A program made the translations under genes and the position numbers. From the NCBI GenBank assembly GCA_963814985.1, contig CAWFFV010000002.1, forward strand, positions 124,001 through 188,000: 64,000 bases of DNA, in the 5' to 3' direction. The stretch's first letter is position 1. Each line of letters opens with the position of its first letter. Positions 48,489-57,466 of the stretch are shown piece after piece. The notes below the pieces were generated by a model, which searched no databases, was not told the DNA's origin, and saw only the letters and a list, made by a program, of their open reading frames with translations. The stretch is from CAWFFV01 sp963814985. Its GTDB lineage: Bacteria > Chloroflexota > Ktedonobacteria > Ktedonobacterales > Ktedonobacteraceae.

Positions 48489-49199
48489 TTAGTGCTCTTC
48501 CTGACCATAGACGCCACGATACTGTGGAGGTAACATTGAGGCGATCCGAAGCATAACCTCTTCGGTCGCATTATCGATATCCTCTCGCGTGATTTTCGTT
48601 CCTTTGGGTTTCAACACCATTGGCTCTCCATATGAGATAATCACAGGTGCACGAAACTTTTTCAGCGCCTTTTCACTACCCCAGATAGCTACAGGTACCA
48701 CAGGAACATTTGAGCGTAGAGCAATCATACCCAGGCCAGCATGTCCCTTAGCCAGTGCATGCGTTTTGCTACGCGTACCTTCAGGGAAGATGCCAAGAAC
48801 ATTGCCTTTTTTGAGTTGCTCATCTGCTGTGCGTATGGCCTGACGATCCCCTTCACCACGTTTAACAGGAAACGCTCCCAGGAAGCGTACCAGCCAGCCA
48901 ACTTTACTGTGGAATGACTCCTCTTTCCCCATATAAACCACTTTGCCTGGAATAAAGGCCGGAACCAGTGGAATATCAGTCCAGGAGAGATGATTTGCAG
49001 CAACAATGAATGGACCTTTTCTTGGCACATTATAACGTCCACGCAATTGGACTCGTGCAACAAGAGCAAACACACAAATAGCCAGCCAGCGCATACCTTC
49101 GTAGAGCACTCTGTGGGGTGGAATAAGGTTCATAGAGATTTTTTTCTGGTTTCCCGGCCTTTGCTGATTTCTCTGGCTGATTAGAAACTGAGCTAACAT
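48489..49199 (-). CDS. plsC: 1-acyl-sn-glycerol-3-phosphate acyltransferase family protein
   Basis: The product has 236 residues from ATG 49199, seven bases after the cmk stop. The acyltransferase motifs are NHLSWTD (HX4D catalytic pair) and FPEGTRS (phosphate binding), with VPVAIWGSE later. One hydrophobic segment at the N-terminus (WLAICVFALVARV) anchors it to the membrane. The usual reaction is transfer of an acyl group from acyl-CoA or acyl-ACP to lysophosphatidate. It is the last gene of the DUF2851-rluB-cmk-plsC operon; cmk and plsC-type genes are neighbours in many genomes. A later ATG at 49133 is a weaker start. The frame is intact. Confidence 0.88.
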   Translation of the reverse strand: MLAQFLISQRNQQRPGNQKKISMNLIPPHRVLYEGMRWLAICVFALVARVQLRGRYNVPRKGPFIVAANHLSWTDIPLVPAFIPGKVVYMGKEESFHSKVGWLVRFLGAFPVKRGEGDRQAIRTADEQLKKGNVLGIFPEGTRSKTHALAKGHAGLGMIALRSNVPVVPVAIWGSEKALKKFRAPVIISYGEPMVLKPKGTKITREDIDNATEEVMLRIASMLPPQYRGVYGQEEH

Positions 49200-49205
49200 C
49201 CTGTT

Positions 49206-49892
49206 TCATGTGATATCCTCCACATAATGGTAGATAACCTCTAGCACCTGTGGAACACTGAGGTGGTCGGTTTCTACGACAATAGCATCCTTAGCTGGCA
49301 GCATATTTTTATGATCAATACTGTCTCGACGCCGAATATCACTCATCACGTCTTCGACGGACGGTAGGATTGGATTATGTTCACCCAGACGTTCCGCCAG
49401 TTCTGCATGACGGCGACGAGCACGTTCCTCAAGGCTTGCAGTGAGATAAATTTTTAGTTCAGCATCGGGTAACACAACCGCACCAATATCACGCCCTACC
49501 ATGACGACACAACCTTGTTGCGCCATCGCTCGCTGCTGCGCAATGAGAACAGCACGCACTTCTAGATGTGCGGAGACAGGAGAGACTGTGCGAGTCACTG
49601 CCGAACTACGAATATCCCATGTAATATCATGATCATGCACAGTAATCGTATATTGTCGTCCATCCGCCACCATAGGTCGACTAATGACGATCTCTGCATG
49701 TCGTGCCAGGCGCTCCAGGGCTGCTCCATCATTGATATCTACATCTTCATGTAATGCAAGCCAGGCAAGGGCACGATACATAGCTCCCGTATCGACATAA
49801 AGATAGCCCAGTTTTCGGGCTAATTGTTCACCAATTGTACTTTTTCCTGAACCTGCTGGTCCATCGATGGTAATACGTCGTGGGCCCGGCAT
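49206..49892 (-). CDS. cmk: Cytidylate kinase
   Basis: ATG 49892 is taken because GGAGG lies four bases ahead and the P-loop then follows at the usual distance; a longer frame to 49916 is possible. The product has 228 residues. CMP kinase phosphorylates (d)CMP with ATP. Visible motifs are the Walker A ITIDGPAGSGKST, the CMP-binding VDTGAMYRALAW, the RDIG loop in VGRDIGAVV, and the LID region ARRRHAEL with RDSIDH later. The length and order match bacterial Cmk. It lies between rluB and plsC in a tight operon. The frame is intact. Confidence 0.93.
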   Translation of the reverse strand: MPGPRRITIDGPAGSGKSTIGEQLARKLGYLYVDTGAMYRALAWLALHEDVDINDGAALERLARHAEIVISRPMVADGRQYTITVHDHDITWDIRSSAVTRTVSPVSAHLEVRAVLIAQQRAMAQQGCVVMVGRDIGAVVLPDAELKIYLTASLEERARRRHAELAERLGEHNPILPSVEDVMSDIRRRDSIDHKNMLPAKDAIVVETDHLSVPQVLEVIYHYVEDIT

Positions 49893-49936
49893 GAATCCTC
49901 CACAGATGGCAGTCAAACAATACTGTGGTGATTATA

Positions 49937-50727
49937 TCATAATTGCTCTATTTCTGGTGAGATTCCACGAGTCTCTGATTCTGTCAGATAGCGCCATTTG
50001 CCCACAGGGACTCCTTCCAGTGTCAGTGGACCAACGCCCACTCGCGTTAACTGCAAGACAGGATAGCCGATCTCCGCCAACATACGACGCACCTGACGCT
50101 TACGGCCCTCATGAATGGTGAGAGCCAACCAGACATCATTACCAGCTCGTCGCAAGAGGCGCACTTGCGCAGGTGCAGTTTTATGGTGACTTCCATCATC
50201 CTCAGTGATGGTAACCCCTCTACGCAGCGTAGTCAGGGCCGATACTGAGGGATATCCTCGTATCAACACCTCGTAGTGTTTCTCCATTGAGTAACGAGGA
50301 TGCGACAGGTGCAGCGCAAAGTCACCATCGTTAGTCAACAAAAGTAAACCGCTGGTATCAATATCCAGGCGACCTACAGGGTAGACACGAAGTTGGTGTA
50401 TCTCACGAGGTAGCAGATCAAGCACAGTTGGCCGTCCCTGTGGATCATGGGCAGTACTCACATAGCCGACAGGCTTATGGAGTAACAGATAGACTTGCCT
50501 GGTTGCCGCTTGCACGCGTTTTCCATCAACACTCACACTATCCTGTGCCGGATTGATACGTGTTCCCTGGGTAGTGACATAGTACCATTAATCTGGACAC
50601 GTCCGGCTGCAATCAGTTCTTCGGCATGACGACGCGATGCAATACCCGCATGCGCCAGAAAGCGTGCAAGCCGCTCACTTCCGTCACCCTCTACAGTTTC
50701 TTTATCTTTCTTATCTGGTGCACTCAT
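49937..50727 (-). pseudogene. rluB: 23S rRNA pseudouridine synthase, RluB/RsuA type (frame disrupted)
   Basis: ATG 50727 overlaps the DUF2851 stop as ATGA. An S4 RNA-binding domain comes first (ERLARFLAHAGIASRRHAEELI, shown here in pieces), then the RsuA/RluB catalytic domain with VYPVGRLDIDTSGLLLLTNDG, the catalytic Asp being in GRLDIDTSG, and EGRKRQVRRML near the end. The frame breaks near 50577; one base added to the single G restores INGTMVTTQGTRINPAQD. The enzyme would isomerise one uridine of 23S (or 16S) rRNA. RluB rather than RsuA/RluF is inferred from its place in front of cmk, a common arrangement in Gram-positives and Chloroflexota. Confidence 0.88.
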
Positions 50728-51920
50728 AGCGCTTTTTTTCCCATCACGCACACTGTACAATGCTTCTCTCGACACGTCTGTTGATAAATATAATGTAATC
50801 CTTGCTGCTGACAACTTCCATGTGGTACCTCTTTCAATTGCAGTTGTGCACACATCATCCGTATTACGCGGTTTGAGGAAAGACCAGGATGCTCAACGTA
50901 AAGTTCTTGCGCCCGTTCAATCAGCCTCACATCATGTTCCAGCAGAGCCACAGCAGCCGCAAAAGGTAATACCACGTTGCAAATAAGTATATCAGTACGT
51001 GCAAGGCTCAGTGCCAGATCACAGAACACCGAGCGTAGTGCTTGCAAGAGGTTAGCAATACTACATGGCACAGAAGGTTGCAGCACGTTGCGTAGCATAC
51101 GCCATACTCCAGAGCTATATCCCTGCTCAACCAGTTTAGAGATGACACGTAAACGCTGGATATCAAGTGGCGCAGGTTGTGCTGAACGCCCTAAAGGTTC
51201 AGGTACACCTCGCGCTCCATCTAGCAGATAGAGACCAACAGCCCGAAAAAATTCCCGGTTTCGTCCATACCCCAGTGCCTCTGCCAGCGCTGGAATCAAG
51301 CAGATATCATAGCTATCCAATCTATTAGATAAGCTAATACTGTGCAATTGTTCAACAAATATATGCGTCTTTTGCTCAAAGCGTAGCAACCCGGCACGTC
51401 TCAGTAATTTAAAACGCTCCTCATCACTTAACTGCTGCATCACATCCTGACATGGCCATGCGGCCCTGGTAGAGGCTGAGAGTAGAGATGGCAGGTCGTA
51501 AAGTGAGCAGACAGGCACAACCACTGCGTCCTGGCGCGTGGTTGGCAAAGGATCATCACAGAGTAATACAACATGTAAAACGACATTATTATAGCGAGGG
51601 TCGGCATCATGCTGATGCACTCTCCAATCACTGGAGCGGATATGAAATTCGACATCACCAGCCTGTTGTTGTCTGTGTACAATCTGCTGTCCTTTTTCAC
51701 CCACCAGGGAAAGTCTGGGCATAGAAGTACAGAGCACAGCATCACGCACATCCGGCCCCATTGCCCCGCCAGGCTGACCTGCAAACAACAGTTGATAGCT
51801 ACGACCATCGCTCAGTGGTAAGATACACTCAGAAGGCAATGCCCACCACCACCGGGCAATTTCATCCTCAGATACACGGCTTTCACGTAGATAAGGAGTA
51901 CTCACCGTATTTCCTGGCAT
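50724..51920 (-). CDS. DUF2851 family protein
   Basis: The product has 398 residues from ATG 51920 (AGGA upstream). The N-terminal third carries the family hallmark DVEFHIRSSDWRVHQHDADPRYNNVVLHVV (in pieces: DVEFHIRSSDW and HDADPRYNNVVLHVV), with conserved His and Asp residues that suggest metal binding or catalysis. The remainder is helical with a GREEF-like GRNREFF motif. It ends with a Cys/His cluster (HGSCQQQGLHYIYQQTC, EKHCTVC). No function is established for DUF2851. It is translationally coupled to rluB and heads a four-gene operon, which may point to RNA or nucleotide metabolism. Confidence 0.8.
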   Translation of the reverse strand: MPGNTVSTPYLRESRVSEDEIARWWWALPSECILPLSDGRSYQLLFAGQPGGAMGPDVRDAVLCTSMPRLSLVGEKGQQIVHRQQQAGDVEFHIRSSDWRVHQHDADPRYNNVVLHVVLLCDDPLPTTRQDAVVVPVCSLYDLPSLLSASTRAAWPCQDVMQQLSDEERFKLLRRAGLLRFEQKTHIFVEQLHSISLSNRLDSYDICLIPALAEALGYGRNREFFRAVGLYLLDGARGVPEPLGRSAQPAPLDIQRLRVISKLVEQGYSSGVWRMLRNVLQPSVPCSIANLLQALRSVFCDLALSLARTDILICNVVLPFAAAVALLEHDVRLIERAQELYVEHPGLSSNRVIRMMCAQLQLKEVPHGSCQQQGLHYIYQQTCREKHCTVCVMGKKAL

Positions 51921-52015
51921 TGTTCCTAATCAAGGAAGATATTCCATGATAGAGTTACTATACACTAGCATCCCACAAAAGCGGAAATTTCCCCTAACCA
52001 GGGAAGCAAAAATAT

Positions 52016-52076
52016 GTTTTGTGTGGGTAGCGGGATTGGCGACTGCGGGTTGCCAATCCCGCTACCCACACAAAAC
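52016..52076. repeat. Long perfect palindrome, dispersed hairpin family (copy 6)
   Basis: Arms 52016-52040 and 52052-52076 are perfectly complementary over 25 bp, with an 11-nt loop GACTGCGGGTT. The flank TTGCGAACTGCC-TGC-GGCAGT forms a second small hairpin like those beside other copies. It lies 49 bp past the GlsB stop (minus strand) and upstream of the DUF2851 operon. Confidence 0.85.
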
Positions 52077-52124
52077 GACTTGCGAACTGCCTGCGGCAGT
52101 GAGGAATAAGGAGAGGATTTAGCT

Positions 52125-52391
52125 TCACAGTGTGTGGCGTGGATAGCTGCGCGAAACGAAGTGCAGAATGGCAATCAGGATACAGGCACCAATAAAGGCA
52201 ATGATCACCGTCACAATGAATCCCCCACCACCCAGGCCGACGAGATTTGCCAGGAAGCCCCCGATGAGCGCACCAACGAGGCCAACAATGATGTCTCCGA
52301 CAATGCCATAGCCTCCACCACGCATTACAACACTTGCCAGGAAACCTGCGATTAAACCAACAATGAGCCACCACAGAATAGATGCGAGCAT
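52125..52391 (-). CDS. GlsB/YeaQ/YmgE family membrane protein
   Basis: The product has 88 residues from ATG 52391, with AGGAGATAC upstream. Three Gly-rich membrane helices are visible, with the family pattern LWWLIVGLIAGFLASVVMRG, GIVGDIIVGLVGALIGGF and IVTVIIAFIGACILIAILHF. Proteins of this family (transglycosylase-associated/GlsB) are induced by envelope or alkaline stress, with unclear mechanism. It is followed by a strong palindrome and stands alone. The frame is intact. Confidence 0.9.
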   Translation of the reverse strand: MLASILWWLIVGLIAGFLASVVMRGGGYGIVGDIIVGLVGALIGGFLANLVGLGGGGFIVTVIIAFIGACILIAILHFVSRSYPRHTL

Positions 52392-52530
52392 GATGACATG
52401 TATCTCCTCATAAGATGCTGACTGTTTTACTAATCCATCTGCTCATAGGATACATAGTATAGGAGGGAGAATACAAGTCAACAATAGAACTCTCAGTGTC
52501 TGCTAATAATCTATTGAGGAAAATCCCCCA

Positions 52531-54528
52531 TCAGTTACTTACCTGCCTGAGAGCCATAGCCCTGGCTGCGAACTCAACGAAGTAGTCTAGAGAGCGCGGA
52601 TTGGCCATCGCGTCTGTACTAATGGCTTTCTCCACGGGGATACCCATAAATAGCTTTTTTACAGGTACTTCAAGCTTTTTTCCACTCAAGGTACGCGGAA
52701 CTTCAGGAATAGCTACGATCTCATCTGGCACATGATGAGGAGAAACATTTTTACGCAATCCTTCCTTGATTTTTGCTTTGAGGGAGTCATCCAACACCAC
52801 ATTTTCTCGTAGTACGACAAAAAGTGGCAGGTAATATTGTCCACCCGGAAGCTCCACACCAACAATCAGGCTATCGAGAATCTCTGGCAAACCTTCTACG
52901 ACACGGTAAATCTCACTACTGCCCATTCTAATACCCATACGGTTGATCGTTGAATCAGAACGACCGTAGATGATTGCACTTCCCCTGGGGGTAATTTTGA
53001 TCCAATCGCCATGACGCCACACACCAGGATACATGTTAAAGTAGCTTTCCAGGTAACGTTTACCATCGGGATCGTTCCAGAAGAATAAAGGCATCGAAGG
53101 CATCGGCTCTGTCACCACCAGTTCACCTACCTCGTCGACCAATACCTGACCCTGCTCATCAAAGGACTCGACTTTCGCTCCCAAACAGCGACATTGCAAT
53201 TCACCGGCATAGACAGGCAGCAGGATAGAGCCACCCACAAAGGCCGAACAGACATCCGTGCCACCACTGATGGAGACCAGCCATACATCGCGCTTGACAT
53301 GTTTATAAATCCACTCAAATCCCTCTGGTGGGAGGGGTGAGCCAGTTGAGCCAATGCCACGAAGTTTGCTCAGATCATAGGTCTGAGCAGGTTCTATGCC
53401 TGCTTTCATACAGGCAGCGATATAGCCTGCACTTGCTCCAAAAAAGGTGAGGTCGGTGTCCTGTGCGAATTGCCAGAGTGCCCCCATATCGGGATAAGCC
53501 GGACTACCATCATAGAGGAGGACAACGGCACCAACGAGCAATCCACTGGTGAGCAGATTCCACATCATCCAACCTGTTGTCGTAAACCAGAAAAATCTCT
53601 CTCCTGGCTGAAAATTCATATCGAGCGAGAGACCCTTGAGATGCTCAAGCAGGATACCTCCATGCCCCTGCACAATAGCTTTGGGTAAGCCCGTTGTGCC
53701 AGAGGAATAGAGAATCCATAAGGGGTGATCAAAGGGCACTTGCTCGAAAATGACCTCAGCGGCCTCTGTGAGCAATGAGGGCCATGCCACAGTCTGTGTT
53801 AGATTTTCAGGGAGAGGTTCAGTACTCTCAAATAAATATGGGACAAGGATGGTTTTTTGGAGTGTGGGTAAGGATTTTTGTAGTTCAGCAACGATAGGAC
53901 GCCGATCGAATGTTTTTCCACTATATTGGTAGCCATCTACAGCCAAAAGTATCTTTGGCTCTATTTGCTTAAAACGATCAATCACACTGCTCGTGCCAAA
54001 GTCGGGCGAACAGCTTGACCAGATCGCTCCGATGCTTGCGCTGGCGAGAAAGGCAATCACTGTTTCTGGAGTATTCGGCAGATAGGCAACGACTCTATCT
54101 CCACGCTGCACCCCCATACGGCGTAAAGCACTGGCAAGCGCCCCAACCTTCTGGTACAGTTCGCTCCATGATACTTCCACCAGGTGGTGCCGCTCGGAAC
54201 GAAAGAGCAAGGCAGGGCGCTCAGGGGTGACATTGCGAAAGATATGTTCTGCAAAATTGAGCTGTGCGCCAGGGAACCATGAGGCTCCTGGCATCTTTCT
54301 TTCTACCAACACCACAGAGTAGGGTTTTGAAGCTTTCACATGAAAGAACTCCCAGATCGAGGCCCAAAAATCTTCGAGGCTGTTCACCGACCAGTCCCAC
54401 AGTTCCTCTCTCGTCTGAAAGCTCAATCCTTTTTCATGTTCGAGCCACTGCATATAGCGCGTCACATTCGCCTGACGTTTGGACTCTTCCAAGGGTTTCC
54501 AGAGAGGCTCACCAAATGAAGTTACCAA
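52531..54528 (-). CDS. Acetoacetyl-CoA synthetase
   Basis: The product has 665 residues from TTG 54528, with AGGTAGAG upstream. It is an AMP-forming acyl-CoA synthetase of the AACS group: N-terminal ACS domain (SVNSLEDFWASIWEFF), LNFAEHIFRN, A3 motif YSSGTTGLPKAIVQ, TTTGWMMWN, SGGTDVCSAFVGG, YGRSDSTINRMGIRMGSSE and the late RTLSGKKLEVPVKK with the catalytic Lys. WFPGAQLNFAEH and the SGGTD in place of the acetate-type motif fit acetoacetate as substrate. It would activate acetoacetate to acetoacetyl-CoA for polyhydroxybutyrate, ketone-body or lipid metabolism. The frame is intact. Confidence 0.92.
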   Translation of the reverse strand: MVTSFGEPLWKPLEESKRQANVTRYMQWLEHEKGLSFQTREELWDWSVNSLEDFWASIWEFFHVKASKPYSVVLVERKMPGASWFPGAQLNFAEHIFRNVTPERPALLFRSERHHLVEVSWSELYQKVGALASALRRMGVQRGDRVVAYLPNTPETVIAFLASASIGAIWSSCSPDFGTSSVIDRFKQIEPKILLAVDGYQYSGKTFDRRPIVAELQKSLPTLQKTILVPYLFESTEPLPENLTQTVAWPSLLTEAAEVIFEQVPFDHPLWILYSSGTTGLPKAIVQGHGGILLEHLKGLSLDMNFQPGERFFWFTTTGWMMWNLLTSGLLVGAVVLLYDGSPAYPDMGALWQFAQDTDLTFFGASAGYIAACMKAGIEPAQTYDLSKLRGIGSTGSPLPPEGFEWIYKHVKRDVWLVSISGGTDVCSAFVGGSILLPVYAGELQCRCLGAKVESFDEQGQVLVDEVGELVVTEPMPSMPLFFWNDPDGKRYLESYFNMYPGVWRHGDWIKITPRGSAIIYGRSDSTINRMGIRMGSSEIYRVVEGLPEILDSLIVGVELPGGQYYLPLFVVLRENVVLDDSLKAKIKEGLRKNVSPHHVPDEIVAIPEVPRTLSGKKLEVPVKKLFMGIPVEKAISTDAMANPRSLDYFVEFAARAMALRQVSN

Positions 54529-54635
54529 TTGACTCTACCTTTCAAAATATATTGGACCCATACTGACATCTCTGAGTACGCAAATATTGTTTCTTCATAC
54601 AGCCTGGAGCTGAGCTTATCCCTGATTTTATTATA

Positions 54636-54853
54636 TCATCTATAATTATTGATCTCCCTCTCTCGCCAAGTAGTTATTTTTTCTTTCAACATAGCTTTAT
54701 GATAATTTTCAGGCCATGTCGGGTATAGGTTAGCAAACTGCCACCCCAACAATAAGAGAAACACCGCAATGGCGAGGAGACCTGGAGTTACAAAAAACTG
54801 TAACTTACGTATATTCTACTGAAAGTATCAGATGAGATAAGCTTTTCCTCCAT
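54636..54853 (-). pseudogene. Small single-pass membrane protein (one-base frameshift)
   Basis: ATG 54853 has AGAGGAG seven bases upstream. The first 16 residues (MEEKLISSDTFSRIYV) lie in one frame, the rest in the next; one A added at 54805-54806 (GTAAGTT to GTAAAGTT) gives a 72-residue protein. The second part contains a membrane helix (TPGLLAIAVFLLLLGW) followed by an aromatic/charged tail with NLYPTWPENYHKAM and ending EINNYR. It would have been missed without correcting the frame. It lies between the acetoacetyl-CoA synthetase start and the divergent DoxX gene. Function is unknown. Confidence 0.6.
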
Positions 54854-55137
54854 ACCACAACTCCTCTTACCTGATGGCTACCATAATAGATCGCAAAGTT
54901 TTTTAAAGAAAAGGATACTGAGCATGGTATTTCTGAAACATCCTGCTTTTTACGACTGGTCTTCTGGTCATCCGAATGACCAGAGGAACGGCATAGGAAG
55001 ATAGTAATACCACAAGCCACTGTAGTGGCAACGTTTTCCAGGTCATTCCAGGTACTCAGTTTCCAGGTCTGAGCATTCAAACAACGATGCCAGACCCAAC
55101 ACACTTTTTAGTGTATCAAAGAAAGGACTCTCCCTTC

Positions 55138-55937
55138 ATGGTTCAAACAAATCCAGGAGTAGATCAGAGTACCCATATCGAGCATGCTTCCAGTATAAGG
55201 CAGGCTAAGTCCAAAGAGACTATTGTCACATGGCTCCAACGGGTGGGAAAGTTCACGATAATTCTCTCAGCAATAGCTTTACTGGTTGCGCTTATCTCTC
55301 TTCCTCATACAACTCCCATCGGATGGGGATGGTCTCTCCTCATAACAGGCTTTATCGCACTCGGTGTTGCACTTGCAATCTCTCGTCTGAAGCGAGAGGT
55401 CGTTAGTCAGGCTACAAATGAGAATTTTCTCTTCAATCATACCGATTCGTCGCCACTCTGGTTAGCCGTACGCGTTTATCTTGGGTCCGTTTGGTTAGCG
55501 GCTGGCCTGGCAAAATTGCTCAATCCGAAATGGACGCAGGGAGGCGCAGGACTCAAAGGATTTTGGGCTAAGGCGACCCTGGTTCAAGCGGGAGTACCTT
55601 CCGTGGTTCCCTATGCCTGGTATCGCGACTTACTCCATTTCATGTTAACCCAACAGTGGTATGTGTGGTTTGCCTGGGTGATTGCTATAGGAGAATTTGC
55701 CATAGGCGCGCTGTTACTCCTTGGCTTGTTCACCGGACTTACCGCTCTGGCTGGAGGAACCTTGAACCTGCTCTATCTGACAGCAGGCGCTGCAAGCACC
55801 AATCCTGTGATGCTGATTTTTCCATCTTTCTGCTCATGGCCAGGAGAGTTGCCGGGTATATTGGTCTGGATCGTTTCGTACGTCCAGCTGTGATGAATTG
55901 GCTAAGCAGTTTTAGTTCAACAAGAAAGAAAGAGTAA
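55138..55937 (+). pseudogene. DoxX-family membrane protein (frame disrupted near the C-terminus)
   Basis: ATG 55138 follows AAAGGA. A long N-terminal part has two helices (FTIILSAIALLVALISL and GWSLLITGFIALGVALAI). A DoxX/DoxD-type unit then begins with LAVRVYLGSVWLAAGLAKLLNPKW, split here into WLAVRVYLGSVWLA and GLAKLLNPKW, and continues with four helices to TLNLLYLTAGAASTNPVML. A T5 run at 55817-55821 shifts the frame; one T restores IFSIFLLMARRVAGYIGLDRF. The family includes thiosulfate:quinone oxidoreductase subunits and redox-stress proteins, usually with small membrane partners. The small gene at 54636-54853 is divergent and could be related in function. Confidence 0.8.
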
Positions 55938-56202
55938 CTCCTCAGAGTATCCTCGCCAATTGCGGTGCATCAGTCATTCCGGTCATACTGCAAACGACTG
56001 TGACCCCACTGTGAGTAGATGTACGACTTTCTGTGATAGCTTCGTGAAACTCCAACACTACACTGTGAAGGTGCTCCAAACCAGCTAAAAAATCTACTGT
56101 ACATTGACAAGTAAAAGCGATCATCGTAGAGACAAGCCTTCACAGGACCGATGATCCCACTACTGTCAAATATGTCAGTGCTCATAGAAGGAGTAAAACA
56201 CG
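55938..56202. other. Intergenic stretch, possible minus-strand remnant
   Basis: In this 265-bp gap, two overlapping minus-strand frames (an ATG near 56187 and one near 56124) give protein-like sequence ending MTGMTDAPQLARIL. They have no ribosome site, so I do not call a gene. Confidence 0.3.
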
Positions 56203-57374
56203 ATGAATACACTCATCCCAAAGTGACCTCAAGACACTCATAGAGAAACATGCTGATCCCTGCATCTCAATTTTCATGCCGACCCATCATCGGGCTGGCG
56301 CAGAAATTCAGCAAGACCCCGTGAGACTCAGGAATCAGCTCCGCGAGGCCGAACATCGCTTACTAACGAGGGGTATGAGTCTGGAACAGATTGAGGATTT
56401 GCTCAAGCCCATTCAGGCTTTAATAGATGACAAGGAGTTCTGGGAACATCCAGTTGATGGGCTTGCCATTCTGCGCTCTCCGCATGACCTGTTTACCTAC
56501 CAGCTACCAGCCAGTTTAAAAGAGCAGGTGATGATTGCTGATCATTTCTACCTCAAGCCACTCTTACCGTTTCTGACAGAAGATGTACGCTTTTATATCC
56601 TGGCTCTCAGTCAGAATGCTATCCGACTGCTTGAAAATACACGCAACACCGTTGAGGAAGTTGCACTACCAGAATCGGTCCCTACCAGTCTTGACGAGGC
56701 GCTTGGGTATAACCAACCCGACAACCAGCTACACTACCATAGCAGTTCAACAGAGATGACTATAAGCAAAGGTGGACACCGGGCGGCGGTGTTCCATGGA
56801 CAGGGGGTCGGCATTGATGATACTAAAATTAACCTGCTCCACTACTTTCAACAGGTAGATCGAGGATTACATGAGATACTTCACGACGAAAGAGTACCAC
56901 TAATCCTGGCAGGCGTGGAGTATCTCTTACCCATCTATCACGAGGCCAATACCTATCCTCATCTGCTCCCTTCTGGCATTCCGGGTAATCCTGACAAGTT
57001 GAGAGCAGAAACATTGCATGAACAAGCCTGGCCCACCGTAGAACCTTACTTACAAAAAGCGCAACAAGATGCCATCACCCGCTACAGGGAATATACAAAT
57101 ACTGAGCGAGTCTCTAGCAACGTCAGCGAGATTGTGTCAGCCGCCTATTATGGACGTGTTGAGAGCCTGTTCGTGGCAATCGACCAGGAACAATGGGGCA
57201 CTTTTGAGCCGGAGACACACGCCATCGACGTACATCAGACCCCCCAACTTGACGATGAAGAATTACTGGATTTAGCCGCAAGGCAAACGCTTCTTCATGG
57301 AGGTGCATGTTTACGCCATCGAGCACACAAAAATGCCTGTCTCCACTCCGTTAGCAGCGATCTATCGCTACTAA
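56203..57374 (+). pseudogene. baeRF-family (bacterial eRF1-like) protein (frame disrupted)
   Basis: ATG 56203 has AAGGAG nine bases ahead. After five residues the frame slips; the next frame gives SQSDLKTLIEKHADPCISIFMPTHH, then the family motifs MPTHHRAGAEIQQDPVRLRNQL, FWEHPVDGLAILRSP and FYLKPLLPFL. VRFYILALSQNAIRLLE and DLLDLAA-like ELLDLAARQTLLHGG follow. A second slip near 57306 moves the end to EVHVYAIEHTKMPVSTPLAAIYRY with TAA at 57374. These are hallmarks of bacterial archaeo-eukaryotic release-factor-like (baeRF) proteins, thought to act on peptidyl-tRNA or stalled ribosomes; this is the sort lacking an obvious GGQ. The subfamily is uncertain. Confidence 0.75.
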
Positions 57375-57395
57375 TGAACAGAGAATAACTCGTAT

Positions 57396-57461
57396 GGGCA
57401 CGGTTTACAAGCCCGTTTTTCATGAACGGCATGAACAGTCACAGGCTTGTAAACCGCGCCC
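57396..57461. repeat. Palindrome between convergent genes (hairpin, terminator)
   Basis: Arms 57396-57413 and 57444-57461 pair over 18 bp with one mismatch (GGGCACGGTTTACAAGCC type). An inner CCGTT/AACGG hairpin sits in the loop. It lies between the convergent baeRF and ABC-F stops. It lacks the GTTGCG-type centre, so its membership of the family is uncertain. Confidence 0.7.
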
Positions 57462-57466
57462 CTACG

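Noticed and set aside
55942..56187. Minus-strand protein-like frames ending MTGMTDAPQLARIL
   Set aside because: No ribosome site, the two frames need joining, and I know no family match; kept only as a possible remnant.
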